NCBI RefSeq assembly: GCF_014269185.2
Contig: NZ_JABWRZ020000002.1
Span: 744,001-808,000 of the forward strand
Length of the DNA: 64,000 nt
Source of the DNA: Pseudomonas oryzicola
Lineage (GTDB): Bacteria > Pseudomonadota > Gammaproteobacteria > Pseudomonadales > Pseudomonadaceae
Direction of reading: 5' to 3'
The notes under the pieces: model-generated
The model's database searches: none
The model's input: the letters and a program-made list of their open reading frames with translations, nothing else
Told to the model about the DNA's origin: nothing
Made by a program: the position numbers and the translations under genes
In this document: piece after piece, positions 27,775 through 36,389 of the stretch
Numbering within the stretch: position 1 is the first letter of the stretch
Layout: each line of letters opens with the position of its first letter

Positions 27775-28866
27775 TCACTCGGAGGGCACGTATTCTACAA
27801 CTTCCAGATCGAATCCGGATATCGCGTTGAATTTCATCGGCGAACTCATCAGGCGCATCTTGCGCACACCCAGGTCACGCAGGATCTGCGAACCGGCACC
27901 CACGGTGCTGTAGGTGGTCGGCGCCTTGACCGGCGCTTCGCCGGCGCTTTCGCGGATGTGTGCCAGCAACACGTCGCCGTCCAGCGGGTGGCCCAGCAGC
28001 AGTACCACGCCGCTGCCGGCCTCGGCCACGGCTGCCATGGCCGCGCGCAGGCTCCAGCGGCCCGGCTGCTTGACCAGCAGCAGGTCGCGCAGCGGGTCCA
28101 TGTTGTGCACCCGCACCAGGGTCGGCTCTTCGGCGCAGATCTTGCCCAGGGTCAGCGCCATGTGCACGTCGCCTTCGACCGCGTCACGGTAGGTGACCAG
28201 GTTGAATTCGCCCAGCTCGCTCTCGATCAGTTGCTCGGAAACGCGCTGCACGGTGCGCTCGTGGATCATGCGGTAGTGGATCAGGTCGGCGATGGTGCCG
28301 ATCTTCAGGCCATGTTCGGCGGCAAACACTTCCAGCTCGGCGCGGCGCGACATGGTGCCGTCGTCGTTCATCACCTCGCAGATCACCCCGCTCGGCTCGA
28401 AACCGGCCATGCGCGCCAGGTCGCAGGCCGCCTCGGTATGGCCGGCGCGGGCCAGGGTGCCGCCGGGCTGGGCCATCAGCGGGAAGATGTGGCCAGGGCT
28501 GACGATGTCTTCGGCCTTGGCATCCTTGGCGGCGGCGGCCTGCACGGTACGTGCACGGTCGGCGGCGGAAATGCCGGTGGTGACGCCTTCGGCGGCTTCG
28601 ATCGACACGGTGAACTTGGTGCCGAAGCCGGAGCCGTTGCGCGGCGCCATCAGCGGCAGCTTCAGCGTTTCGCAACGCTCGCGGGTCATCGGCATGCAGA
28701 TCAGGCCGCGGGCGTGCTTGGCCATGAAGTTGATGTGCTCAGGCTGGCAGCACTCGGCGGCCATGATGATGTCGCCTTCGTTTTCACGATCTTCGTCATC
28801 CATGAGGATGACCATTTTGCCCTGGCGGATGTCTTCGACCAGTTCTTCGATGCTGTTGAGCGCCAC
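27775..28866 (-). CDS. ribBA: RibBA-type protein: active RibB domain fused to a degenerate GTP cyclohydrolase II domain
   Basis: The start is the GTG at 28866 behind AAGGGGG; 363 residues. The N-terminal half (about 1-200) is a complete 3,4-dihydroxy-2-butanone 4-phosphate synthase with LMDDEDRENEGDI, PRNGSGFGTKFTVSIEAAEGVTTGIS and SPGHIFPLMAQPGGTLARAGHTEA. The C-terminal half (about 205-363) aligns with GTP cyclohydrolase II, but the zinc-cysteine segment reads LVRVHNMDPLRDLLL with no cysteine, and the catalytic [10 protein letters not shown] is replaced by VVLLLGHPLDGDVLL. That half cannot be a normal cyclohydrolase; the separate ribA supplies the activity. It lies between ribE and ribH in the rib operon. 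Confidence 0.93.
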   Translation of the reverse strand: MALNSIEELVEDIRQGKMVILMDDEDRENEGDIIMAAECCQPEHINFMAKHARGLICMPMTRERCETLKLPLMAPRNGSGFGTKFTVSIEAAEGVTTGISAADRARTVQAAAAKDAKAEDIVSPGHIFPLMAQPGGTLARAGHTEAACDLARMAGFEPSGVICEVMNDDGTMSRRAELEVFAAEHGLKIGTIADLIHYRMIHERTVQRVSEQLIESELGEFNLVTYRDAVEGDVHMALTLGKICAEEPTLVRVHNMDPLRDLLLVKQPGRWSLRAAMAAVAEAGSGVVLLLGHPLDGDVLLAHIRESAGEAPVKAPTTYSTVGAGSQILRDLGVRKMRLMSSPMKFNAISGFDLEVVEYVPSE

Positions 28867-28884
28867 GCGGCACCCCCTTCTCAA

Positions 28885-29550
28885 TCAGGATTTCAAGAAG
28901 CCGTTGGCGGCCAGGAAGCTTTCGGTAATGCCACTGCCCTTGCTCGGTTCGGCGGCCTTGTCACCCAGCAGCAAACGCTCCAGGTAACGGGCCAGCAAGT
29001 CGACCTCAAGGTTTACCCGACGCCCTGCACGGTAGTCGGCCATGATGGTTTCGGACAGGGTGTGCGGGACAATGGTCAGCTCGAACTCGGCGCCATTGAC
29101 CTCGTTGACCGTCAGGCTGGTGCCGTCGACGGTGATCGAACCCTTGTGGGCGATGTACTTGGCCAGTTCCTTCGGTGCACGCACACGGAACTGGATGGCG
29201 CGGGCGTTATCGCTGCGCGAGATGATTTCGCCAACCCCGTCGACGTGGCCGCTGACCAGGTGCCCGCCCAGGCGGGTGGTGGGGGTCAGGGCCTTCTCCA
29301 GGTTGACCTTGCTGCCGCTCTTGAGGTCGATGAACGCGGTGCGCTTGAGGGTTTCGACGCTGACGTCGGCCCAGAAGCCGTCGCCGGGCAGTTCGACGGC
29401 CGTCAGGCACACGCCATTGACGGCGATGCTGTCGCCGAGCTTGACGTCACCCAGGTCGAGCTTGCCGGTTTCGACGTAAACGCGCACGTCGCCACCCTTG
29501 GGGGTCAGGCTGCGGATGGTGCCGATGGATTCGATGATGCCGGTGAACAT
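28885..29550 (-). CDS. ribE: Riboflavin synthase, alpha chain
   Basis: Final step: dismutation of two lumazine molecules to riboflavin. Start ATG at 29550 with AGGAAG upstream; 221 residues. The two internal lumazine-binding repeats each start with the typical pattern: MFTGIIESIGTI with GDSIAVNGVCLTAVEL, and GHVDGVGEIISRSDN with KGSITVDGTSLTVNEV. Located between ribD and ribBA. The symbol ribC is used for the same enzyme in some species. Confidence 0.97.
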   Translation of the reverse strand: MFTGIIESIGTIRSLTPKGGDVRVYVETGKLDLGDVKLGDSIAVNGVCLTAVELPGDGFWADVSVETLKRTAFIDLKSGSKVNLEKALTPTTRLGGHLVSGHVDGVGEIISRSDNARAIQFRVRAPKELAKYIAHKGSITVDGTSLTVNEVNGAEFELTIVPHTLSETIMADYRAGRRVNLEVDLLARYLERLLLGDKAAEPSKGSGITESFLAANGFLKS

Positions 29551-29593
29551 TGGGTCTTCCTCAAAAACGGTTTGCGCAGGGGCAAGCCGGGCA

Positions 29594-30724
29594 TTATACG
29601 CCGGGCGCCGGCAGGGGGACGGCCGTGACCCGCCAGTCATCGCCCACTGCGCGCATTCCGGTAATTTTCAGCCGCGGCGCTTCGCTCATCTTGTCCATCG
29701 GCCAGTCCAGCAGCGGGCGGGCATGGCAACCGAGGAAGGTGCCGGCGACGAACAACTGGTACTCGTCGATCAGGCCCTGCCGGGCAAAGGCACCAACCAG
29801 GCCGGCACCGGCTTCCAGCAGGATTTCGTTGACGCCGCGGGCGGCCAGGGCCTGCAGCAGCGCGGGCAGGTCGACCTGGCCATTATTGCCCGGCAGGCTG
29901 AGCAGTTCGTGGCCGGCAGCGGCATAGCGCGGGTCATCCGCGACAGCGCACACCACCAGGGCCGGGCCGGCCTGGAAGAACGGCGCGTCCAGCGGCAGGC
30001 GCAGGCGGCCATCGACCAGCACGCGCAGCGGCGCACGGCTGAGCGCCAGGGCGGCGGTTTCGGCGTCCAGGCCCAGCTCGGCGCCGCGCACGGTCATGCG
30101 CGCATTATCGGCCAGTACACTGGCAGCGCTGGTCAGTACCACGCTGGAGCGGGCGCGCAGGCGCTGCACGGCAGCCCGGGCGGCCGGGCCGGTGATCCAT
30201 TGGCTTTCACCGCTGGCCATGGCCGTGCGGCCGTCCAGGCTCATGGCCAGTTTGGCGCGAACGAACGGCAGGCCGTGCTCCATGCGCTTGAGAAAGCCCG
30301 GGTTGAGCGCGCGGGCCTCGCCCTCGAGCACCCCGCTGGCCACTTCGATGCCGGCCTCGGCCAGGCGCCGCAGGCCTTGCCCCGCCACCTGCGGGTTAGG
30401 ATCCTGCATGGCGGCCACCACTCGCGCCACGCCGGCCTTGACCAGCGCTTCGGCGCACGGCGGCGTGCGGCCATGGTGGCTGCACGGCTCCAGGGTGACA
30501 TAGGCGCAGGCACCACGGGCACGCTCACCGGCCTGGCGCAAGGCATGCACTTCGGCATGCGGCTCGCCGGCGCGCACGTGCCAGCCTTCGCCGACCACTT
30601 CGCCGTCGCGCACGATCACGCAGCCGACACGCGGGTTCGGGTGGGTGGTATACAGGCCCTTGCGCGCCAGCTGCAGCGCGCGGGCCATGTAGTGGGCATC
30701 GAGGATGGCAGTCTGGCTGGGCAT
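29594..30724 (-). CDS. ribD: Bifunctional pyrimidine deaminase/reductase RibD
   Basis: Performs two successive steps after GTP cyclohydrolase II. N-terminal deaminase domain (about 1-145) with the zinc sites HAEVHAL and TLEPCSHHGRTPPC; C-terminal NADPH reductase domain (about 150-376) with AKLAMSLDGRTAMASGESQWITG and ILLEAGAGLVGAFARQG. I chose the ATG at 30724; an in-frame GTG at 30730, overlapping the nrdR stop, is an alternative and adds two residues. It follows nrdR without a gap. Confidence 0.97.
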   Translation of the reverse strand: MPSQTAILDAHYMARALQLARKGLYTTHPNPRVGCVIVRDGEVVGEGWHVRAGEPHAEVHALRQAGERARGACAYVTLEPCSHHGRTPPCAEALVKAGVARVVAAMQDPNPQVAGQGLRRLAEAGIEVASGVLEGEARALNPGFLKRMEHGLPFVRAKLAMSLDGRTAMASGESQWITGPAARAAVQRLRARSSVVLTSAASVLADNARMTVRGAELGLDAETAALALSRAPLRVLVDGRLRLPLDAPFFQAGPALVVCAVADDPRYAAAGHELLSLPGNNGQVDLPALLQALAARGVNEILLEAGAGLVGAFARQGLIDEYQLFVAGTFLGCHARPLLDWPMDKMSEAPRLKITGMRAVGDDWRVTAVPLPAPGV

Positions 30725-30726
30725 GG

Positions 30727-31191
30727 TCACTCTTTGGCCGGCTCGCGTGCCAGACGGTCGATTTCTTCGCGGAACTCGTCGAGGTCCTGGAAGCGCCGGT
30801 AAACCGAGGCAAAACGGATATAGGCCACTTCGTCGAGCTTGCGCAGCTCGGCCATGACCATTTCACCGACCACCAGCGACTTGACTTCACGCTCGCCGGT
30901 AGCGCGCAGGCGGCTCTTGATATGGGCCAGCGCTGCCTCCAGGCGCTCGACGCTGACCGGGCGCTTTTCCAGTGCCCGTTGCATGCCAGCGCGCAGTTTT
31001 TCTTCGTCGAAAGGCTGGCGCGTACCGTCCTGCTTGATCAGCCGGGGCAGCACCAGCTCGGCCGTTTCGAAAGTGGTGAAGCGCTCGCCACAGGCCACGC
31101 ATTCGCGGCGGCGGCGCACCTGCTCGCCCTCGGCAACGAGGCGAGAGTCGATGACCTTGGTGTCGTTGGCACCGCAAAAGGGACAGTGCAT
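30727..31191 (-). CDS. nrdR: Transcriptional repressor NrdR of ribonucleotide reductase genes
   Basis: Zinc-ribbon/ATP-cone repressor that senses dATP and ATP and represses nrd operons. Start ATG at 31191 opens the zinc ribbon directly ([10 protein letters not shown] ... [12 protein letters not shown], four Cys), and residues about 49-139 form the ATP-cone. The 154-residue length is exact. It is first gene of the ribD-ribE-ribBA-ribH-nusB series on the minus strand, a common linkage. Its target boxes are not in this window. Confidence 0.97.
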   Translation of the reverse strand: MHCPFCGANDTKVIDSRLVAEGEQVRRRRECVACGERFTTFETAELVLPRLIKQDGTRQPFDEEKLRAGMQRALEKRPVSVERLEAALAHIKSRLRATGEREVKSLVVGEMVMAELRKLDEVAYIRFASVYRRFQDLDEFREEIDRLAREPAKE

Positions 31192-31297
31192 GGTGGCAGG
31201 CAACAAAAAAAGGGAGGGCCATGGTAGCGCATCCCACTGGCAAGACAAGCCAAAGGGGTTAACATCCATGGGAAATCTGCCCGTGAAGGACTACCCC

Positions 31298-31750
31298 ATG
31301 CACTACCGAGCGCTCGTCGTGCTGTGCGCCGCCGCCTTGCTCGCCGCCTGCGGCAGCGACAGGCCGAAGCCCGATACCCCTGCGGCGCCTACGCCAGCCC
31401 GGGTGGCCAAGCCGGCCGAAATACTGGGCCCGCTGCCGGCCTACCAGCGCGAGCTGAGCGGCACCTTGCTGGAAATCCCGGCCGGGGCCGAGGTCGAACT
31501 GGCCTTGCTGGTCATCGACGAACGTGACCGCCCACAGCGCCTGCTGGCCAGCAGCAACCTGACCGGCACTGGCCAAGCCCTGCCCTATCAGCTGCGCTTC
31601 AACCCCGAGGCCTTCCCCGCCGGTGCCCGGGTCGAGTTGCGCGGACGCGCCAGCCGCTCCGGCCAACTGATCCTGCACCTGCCGCCCGTGCGTATTACCC
31701 AGGCCCAGACCCAGGCCACCGGCCCGCTGCGTTTCGAGAAGGCGCCATAA
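31298..31750 (+). CDS. YbaY-like lipoprotein
   Basis: A 150-residue lipoprotein: signal MHYRALVVLCAAALLAAC with the lipid Cys at 18, followed by Gly-Ser, so outer-membrane sorting is likely. The mature part has the YbaY/type III secretion pilotin-like pattern ELSGTLLEIPAGAEVELALLVIDERDR...LPYQLRFNPEAFPAGARVELRGR. I chose the ATG at 31298 because AAGGA lies eight bases upstream; an ATG at 31268 would add ten residues ahead of the signal. Function unknown. It directly precedes the methyltransferase gene. Confidence 0.8.
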   Translation: MHYRALVVLCAAALLAACGSDRPKPDTPAAPTPARVAKPAEILGPLPAYQRELSGTLLEIPAGAEVELALLVIDERDRPQRLLASSNLTGTGQALPYQLRFNPEAFPAGARVELRGRASRSGQLILHLPPVRITQAQTQATGPLRFEKAP

Positions 31751-32410
31751 GTGTTGCCGCTTGCCCTGCAACAGGCGCTCGGTAGCCTGATCGGCGAGGC
31801 GCGCCTGACCATCAGCGAGCTGCCCGGCTGCGACCTGAAGCTGTGGCTGATCGACGATCGGAACATGGACCGCGCCTTCAGCAGCGAAGAGACCCGACGC
31901 ATTCTGGAAGACCCGCCCTACTGGAGCTTCTGCTGGGCCAGCGGCCTGGCCATGGCCCGTTACCTGGCCGAGCGCCCGCAGTGGGTGGCTGGCAAGCGTG
32001 TGCTGGACTTTGGCGCCGGCTCCGGTATCGCCGGCATTGCCGCTGCGCGCGCCGGTGCGCTGGAGGTGGTGGCCTGCGACCTCGACCCGCTGGCCCTCGA
32101 TGCCTGCCGGGCGAATGCCGCGCTGAACGGCGTGGAGCTGGGTTACAGCAGCGATTTCTTCGCCGAAGATGACCGCTTCGACCTGATCCTGGTCGCCGAT
32201 GTACTGTATGACCGCGCCAACCTGCCGCTGTTGGACGCCTTCCTCGACCGCGGCCGTCAGGCGCTGGTGGCCGACTCGCGGGTCCGCGACTTCAACCACC
32301 CGCGCTACCAGCAGCTGGGGGTGCTCGAAGCCCTGACCCTGCCGGACCTGGCCGAGCCGCACGAATTCCGCCGGGTCAGCCTGTACCACGCCAGCCGCGA
32401 CACCTTATAG
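31751..32410 (+). CDS. SAM-dependent methyltransferase, ETFB-lysine methyltransferase-like
   Basis: A 219-residue class I methyltransferase starting with GTG immediately after the previous stop codon. The SAM loop VLDFGAGSGIAGIAAARAGA is at about 85-104, followed by VVACDLDPLALDACRANAALN and DLILVADVLYDRANLPLLDAF, the DVLYD motif seen in METTL20/ETFBKMT relatives that methylate lysines of electron transfer flavoprotein beta. The N-terminal PPYWSFCWASGLAMARYL also fits. The substrate here is an inference; the exact protein target is not shown by the context. Confidence 0.8.
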   Translation: MLPLALQQALGSLIGEARLTISELPGCDLKLWLIDDRNMDRAFSSEETRRILEDPPYWSFCWASGLAMARYLAERPQWVAGKRVLDFGAGSGIAGIAAARAGALEVVACDLDPLALDACRANAALNGVELGYSSDFFAEDDRFDLILVADVLYDRANLPLLDAFLDRGRQALVADSRVRDFNHPRYQQLGVLEALTLPDLAEPHEFRRVSLYHASRDTL

Positions 32411-32441
32411 TGGTGCCATTCATGAGTTTGCGAGAGTCGCG

Positions 32442-33314
32442 ATGAGCCAAGACACGCCGTACATTTTCGACGCCACCGATGCCACCTTCCAGCAACTGGT
32501 GATCGACAACTCCTTCCACAAGCCGGTACTGGTCGACTTCTGGGCCGAGTGGTGCGCGCCCTGCAAGGCACTGATGCCGTTGCTGGCAAAGATCGCCGAG
32601 GGCTACCAGGGCGAGCTGCTGCTGGCCAAGATCAACTGCGACGTGGAGCAACAGGTGGTTGCCCAGTTCGGCATCCGCAGCCTGCCGACCGTGGTGCTGT
32701 TCAAGGATGGCCAGCCGGTGGACGGTTTTGCCGGTGCCCAGCCGGAGTCAGCGATCCGCGCCATGCTCGAGCCGCACGTGCAACTGCCTGCCGCGCCTAC
32801 CGCCTCGCCGCTCGAACAGGCCAAGGCATTGTTCGCCGAAAGCCGCTTTGCCGAAGCCGAGGCGCTGCTGCAGGCACTTCTCGGGGAGGACAACAGCAAT
32901 GCCGAGGCGTTGATCCTGTACGCCCGCTGCCTGGCCGAACGCGGTGAGCTGGGTGAAGCCCAGGTGGTGCTGGACGCAGTCAAGACTGACGAGCATAAAG
33001 CCGCATTGGCCGGTGCCAAGGCCCAGTTGACCTTCCTCCGCCAGGCCGCCAGCCTGCCGGAGGTGGCTGACCTGAAGAGCCGCCTGGCGCAGAACCCGCA
33101 GGACGACGAGGCGGCCTACCAGCTGAGCGTGCAGCAACTGGCGCGCCAGCAGTATGAGGCGGCGCTGGAGGGGTTGCTGAAGCTGTTCCAGCGCAACCGT
33201 GGTTATGAGAACGGCTTGCCACAGAAAGCGATGCTGCAGGTATTCGAGTTGCTGGGTGGCGATCACCCGTTGGTCAGCGTGTACCGGCGCAAGCTCTCGG
33301 CGGCAATGTTCTGA
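32442..33314 (+). CDS. cnoX: CnoX/YbbN-like thioredoxin-TPR protein
   Basis: A 290-residue two-part protein: thioredoxin domain at about 1-112 with the redox centre WCAPC (Cys38, Cys41) and the cis-proline in RSLPTVVLFKDG, then TPR-like helices to the end (QAKALFAESRFAEAEALLQALLGEDNSNAEALILYARC and further). CnoX holds unfolding proteins, for example during chlorine stress, and passes them to GroEL/DnaK. In the E. coli protein the motif has lost a Cys; here both are present, so thiol-disulfide activity is expected. GAG lies before the ATG. A GGGGCCGC/GCGGCCCC hairpin follows the stop. Confidence 0.88.
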   Translation: MSQDTPYIFDATDATFQQLVIDNSFHKPVLVDFWAEWCAPCKALMPLLAKIAEGYQGELLLAKINCDVEQQVVAQFGIRSLPTVVLFKDGQPVDGFAGAQPESAIRAMLEPHVQLPAAPTASPLEQAKALFAESRFAEAEALLQALLGEDNSNAEALILYARCLAERGELGEAQVVLDAVKTDEHKAALAGAKAQLTFLRQAASLPEVADLKSRLAQNPQDDEAAYQLSVQQLARQQYEAALEGLLKLFQRNRGYENGLPQKAMLQVFELLGGDHPLVSVYRRKLSAAMF

Positions 33315-33354
33315 GAATGCTGGGGCCGCTTTGCGGCCCCAATTTCCTGAAACC

Positions 33355-33696
33355 TCACCCCACCCAATGATAAACCGGCGCATCAACGCCACTTTCCACC
33401 TTCACTTCACTGCTATGCCGCAAGCGCACCAGCAGCCGTTTCCCCGCTGCCGTACTCCCCGCCAGCCCTTCCAGGCGGTCGAGCAACTCCGGCCCGCTCA
33501 TCTGCCCCGCCAGGCGCAACACATCGCGCGCCGCAGTCCATTGCCCATCATCCTGGCGCGACGGTGCCACCGTTGCCGCCGCAGCCGCCTGCGCCAGTGC
33601 CGGCTCCTCTTGCCGACGCAGTTGCGCCCACTCTTCCGGCTCCAGCTCGATGGTCAGGTCTACCGGCCAGTCACCGATCTGTCCACGAATTCTCAT
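33355..33696 (-). CDS. Hypothetical protein, 113 residues
   Basis: I do not recognise this family. The sequence is hydrophilic, has no signal peptide or membrane span, and shows an Ala-rich middle (LAQAAAAATVA) between an N-terminal strand-rich part (MRIRGQIGDWPVDLTIELEPEEWAQL) and a C-terminal helix-strand part (LLDRLEGLAGSTAAGKRLLVRLRHSSEVKVE). It is divergent from the zinc-related gene at 33826 and shares the 129-base intergenic region with the Zur box, so it could be zinc-controlled too. Confidence 0.65.
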   Translation of the reverse strand: MRIRGQIGDWPVDLTIELEPEEWAQLRRQEEPALAQAAAAATVAPSRQDDGQWTAARDVLRLAGQMSGPELLDRLEGLAGSTAAGKRLLVRLRHSSEVKVESGVDAPVYHWVG

Positions 33697-33783
33697 GATG
33701 CATTCCTTGAACCCAGGTCAATGCAACCATGCTACCCGAACATGAAACCTGCGCCACGCAGGCTGGCAGCGCGCAGAAAAATT

Positions 33784-33796
33784 GTTATAACATAAC
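33784..33796. promoter_or_regulatory. Zur-box-like operator
   Basis: GTTAT-AAC-ATAAC, a perfect 5-base inverted repeat inside TTGTTATAACATAAC, matches the known gammaproteobacterial Zur operator (GTTATNNNATAAC core). It lies 29 bases before the start of a gene for a His-rich zinc protein, so repression by zinc-bound Zur is expected. Confidence 0.82.
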
Positions 33797-33825
33797 CACA
33801 CTTTTCAGCCGCCCCGGAGTCGTCC

Positions 33826-34404
33826 ATGCGCCGCCTGCTGCTCGCCCTGCCCTTTGCCTTGCTGCCCCTGGCCGTGGCCCAAGCCCACGACGAAGGCCAT
33901 GATCATGACCACGCCCATGGCACCCTTGGCGCCCACGAGCACGGCGTGGCCAGGCTCAACGCCGTGCTCGACGGCAATACCCTTGAACTGGAGCTGGACA
34001 GCCCGGCCATGAACCTGGTCGGTTTCGAACACGCTGCCAGCAGCGATGCCGACAAAGCCAAGGTCGCGGCAGTGCGTCAGCAGCTCGAACAGCCGCTGAA
34101 ACTGTTCGGCCTGGCGGCTGCCGCCGGCTGCAAGGAAGACCAGCAAGAGCTGGAAAGCCCGCTGTTCGGTGACGCACCGAAAGCCGACGACGAGGGCGAC
34201 GAACATGACCACGAGCACCCACACAGCGACATCGGCGCCCACTACCAACTGACCTGCGCCAGCCCGGATAAACTGGCGCAACTGGACCTCGCGCCGCTGT
34301 TCAAGGCCTTCCCGGCCACGCAGAAAATCAACGTGCAACTGATCGGCGCCAACGGCCAGAAGGGCGCGGAAGCCACGCCGGCCAAGGCAGCGGTCGCGTT
34401 CTGA
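33826..34404 (+). CDS. ZrgA-like (DUF2796) periplasmic zinc-binding protein
   Basis: A 192-residue secreted protein with signal MRRLLLALPFALLPLAVAQA, then HDEGHDHDHAHGTLGAHEHG right after the cleavage site and a second His-rich loop (DEGDEHDHEHPHSD) near residue 135. The body GVARLNAVLDGNTLELELDSPAMNLVGFEH is the DUF2796/ZrgA core. In Vibrio a related protein acts in zinc uptake. The Zur box upstream and the immediate ABC ATPase/permease pair downstream (TGA then ATG, no gap) support a zinc-uptake or zinc-responsive role. Exact function inferred. Confidence 0.85.
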   Translation: MRRLLLALPFALLPLAVAQAHDEGHDHDHAHGTLGAHEHGVARLNAVLDGNTLELELDSPAMNLVGFEHAASSDADKAKVAAVRQQLEQPLKLFGLAAAAGCKEDQQELESPLFGDAPKADDEGDEHDHEHPHSDIGAHYQLTCASPDKLAQLDLAPLFKAFPATQKINVQLIGANGQKGAEATPAKAAVAF

Positions 34405-35115
34405 ATGCGCCAGCCGTTGATCCAACTGCATGACCTGGTGTTCGCCTGGCCAGGCCAGCCCGCGCTGCTGGACATACCGGCGTTCCAACTGGACGCTGGC
34501 GAGGCCCTGTTCCTCAAAGGCCCCAGCGGCAGTGGCAAAACCACCTTGCTCGGCCTGCTGGGCGGAGTGAATGTACCAGCCAAGGGCCGCATCCATTTGC
34601 TCGGCCAGGACCTCGGCCAACTGGGCCAGGGCGCCCGTGACCGCTTCCGGGTTGACCACACTGGCTATATCTTCCAGCAGTTCAACCTGCTGCCGTTCCT
34701 CTCGGTACGTGAGAACGTCGAGCTGCCCTGCCGCTTCTCGCGCAGCCGCAAGGTCCGCGCCGAGCAGCGCCATGGCAGTGTCGACCAGGCGGCCAGCACG
34801 TTACTGGCCCATCTGGGCCTGGGCGATCGCATGTTGCTCACCCGCCGCGCCGACAGCCTGTCGATCGGCCAGCAGCAACGGGTTGCCGCCGCCCGCGCGC
34901 TGATCGGCCAGCCCGAGCTGGTGATCGCCGACGAACCGACCTCGGCGCTCGACGCCGACACCCGCGAAGCCTTCATCCGCCTGCTGTTCGATGAATGCCG
35001 CGCCGCTGGCGCCAGCCTGCTGTTCGTCAGCCATGACCAGAGCCTGGCGCCGCTGTTCGACCGTCACCTGTCGCTGGCCGAACTCAACCGTGCCGCCACG
35101 CCCCGGGAGGCCTGA
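34405..35115 (+). CDS. ABC transporter ATP-binding protein, LolD/MacB-like, zinc-linked
   Basis: A 236-residue ATPase with Walker A GPSGSGKTT at about 38-46, Q-loop IFQQFNLLPFLSVREN, signature LSIGQQQRVAAARAL (the usual LSGGQ has Ile in the third place), Walker B LVIADEPTSALD and the switch His in FVSHD. This is the LolD/MacB class, which works with FtsX-like permeases and moves lipoproteins or envelope substrates mechanically, not by classical import. It follows the ZrgA-like gene without a gap and overlaps the permease start by one base. Confidence 0.88.
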   Translation: MRQPLIQLHDLVFAWPGQPALLDIPAFQLDAGEALFLKGPSGSGKTTLLGLLGGVNVPAKGRIHLLGQDLGQLGQGARDRFRVDHTGYIFQQFNLLPFLSVRENVELPCRFSRSRKVRAEQRHGSVDQAASTLLAHLGLGDRMLLTRRADSLSIGQQQRVAAARALIGQPELVIADEPTSALDADTREAFIRLLFDECRAAGASLLFVSHDQSLAPLFDRHLSLAELNRAATPREA

Positions 35116-36380
35116 TGTACTTGCTTCGCCTTGCCTTGGCCAGCCTGGCCAACCGCCGCTTCACCGCGTTCCTCACCGCCTTTGCCATCGCCCTGTCGGT
35201 GTGCCTGTTGCTGGCCGTGGAGCGGGTGCGTACCGAGGCGCGTGCCAGCTTCGCCAGCACCATCAGCGGCACCGACCTGATCGTCGGTGCCCGCTCCGGT
35301 TCGGTGAACCTGTTGCTGTACTCGGTGTTTCGCATCGGCAACGCCACCAACAACATCCGCTGGGACAGCTACCAGCACTACGCCAAGGACCCGCGAGTAA
35401 AATGGGCCATCCCCATCTCGCTGGGCGACTCGCACCGTGGCTATCGGGTAATGGGCACCACCGGCGACTACTTCAGCCATTACCAGTACGGCCGTCGCCA
35501 GCACCTGGAGCTCAGCCAGGGCCGCGCGTTTGCCGATGACCCGTTCGAGGTGGTGCTGGGTGCCGAAGTGGCTGATGCGTTGCACTACAAGCTCGGCGAC
35601 AAGCTGGTACTGGCCCATGGTGTGGCCGCGGTCAGCCTGGTCAAGCACGACGACAAACCGTTCACGGTGGTTGGCGTGCTCAAGCGCACCGGCACGCCGG
35701 TCGACCGTACCCTGCATATCGGCCTGGGCGGCATGGAGGCCATCCACATCGACTGGCACAACGGCGTGCCGGCCCGTGGTGCCGGGCGCATCAGCGCTGA
35801 GCAGGCGCGCACGATGGACCTGCAACCCGCCGCCATCACCGCATTCATGCTCGGCCTGAACAACAAGATCGCCACCTTCAGCCTGCAGCGGGAGATCAAT
35901 GAATACCGCAGCGAGCCATTGCTGGCGATCCTGCCCGGGGTGGCCCTGCAGGAGTTGTGGAGCCTGATGGGGACTGCCGAGCAGGCATTGTTCGTGGTGT
36001 CGCTGTTCGTCGTGCTGACCGGTTTGATCGGCATGCTCACGGCGATCCTCACCAGCCTGAACGAGCGCCGGCGGGAGATGGCGATCTTGCGCTCGGTTGG
36101 CGCCAGGCCGTGGCATATCGCCGGGCTACTGGTTCTGGAAGCGCTCTCGCTGGCAGCGGTCGGGATCGTCGCCGGGCTTGGCTTGCTGTATGCCGGTATC
36201 GCCCTGGCGCAAGGCTATGTGCAGGCCAACTATGGCTTGTACCTGCCGCTGGCCCTGCCCAGTGCTCATGAGTGGACATTGCTGGCTATCATCCTGGGGG
36301 CAGCGCTGTTGATGGGCAGCGTGCCGGCGTGGCGGGCCTATCGGCAGTCGCTGGCCGATGGCCTGTCGATACATTTGTGA
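35115..36380 (+). CDS. FtsX/MacB-like ABC transporter permease
   Basis: A 421-residue permease with one N-terminal membrane segment (FTAFLTAFAIALSVCLLLAVE), a large periplasmic domain (about 40-265) and three C-terminal segments beginning near FVVSLFVVLTGLIGMLTAIL, with the conserved NERRREMAILRSVGARPWHIAGLLVLEAL between. This is the FtsX/MacB topology. It partners the preceding ATPase. In Zur-regulated loci such transporters are often annotated as peptide or lipoprotein exporters; the substrate is unknown. Confidence 0.88.
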   Translation: MYLLRLALASLANRRFTAFLTAFAIALSVCLLLAVERVRTEARASFASTISGTDLIVGARSGSVNLLLYSVFRIGNATNNIRWDSYQHYAKDPRVKWAIPISLGDSHRGYRVMGTTGDYFSHYQYGRRQHLELSQGRAFADDPFEVVLGAEVADALHYKLGDKLVLAHGVAAVSLVKHDDKPFTVVGVLKRTGTPVDRTLHIGLGGMEAIHIDWHNGVPARGAGRISAEQARTMDLQPAAITAFMLGLNNKIATFSLQREINEYRSEPLLAILPGVALQELWSLMGTAEQALFVVSLFVVLTGLIGMLTAILTSLNERRREMAILRSVGARPWHIAGLLVLEALSLAAVGIVAGLGLLYAGIALAQGYVQANYGLYLPLALPSAHEWTLLAIILGAALLMGSVPAWRAYRQSLADGLSIHL

Positions 36381-36389
36381 GAGCCTGTA

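Noticed and set aside
27715..29628. 637-codon plus-strand open frame opposite ribBA and ribE
   Set aside because: Antisense to two recognised riboflavin genes; the repeated Gln/His/Asp/Gly composition is a reading artefact.
33318..33345. GGGGCCGCTTTGCGGCCCC hairpin after the CnoX-like gene as an intrinsic terminator
   Set aside because: No U run follows on either strand; it is more likely a REP fragment, though it may affect mRNA ends.
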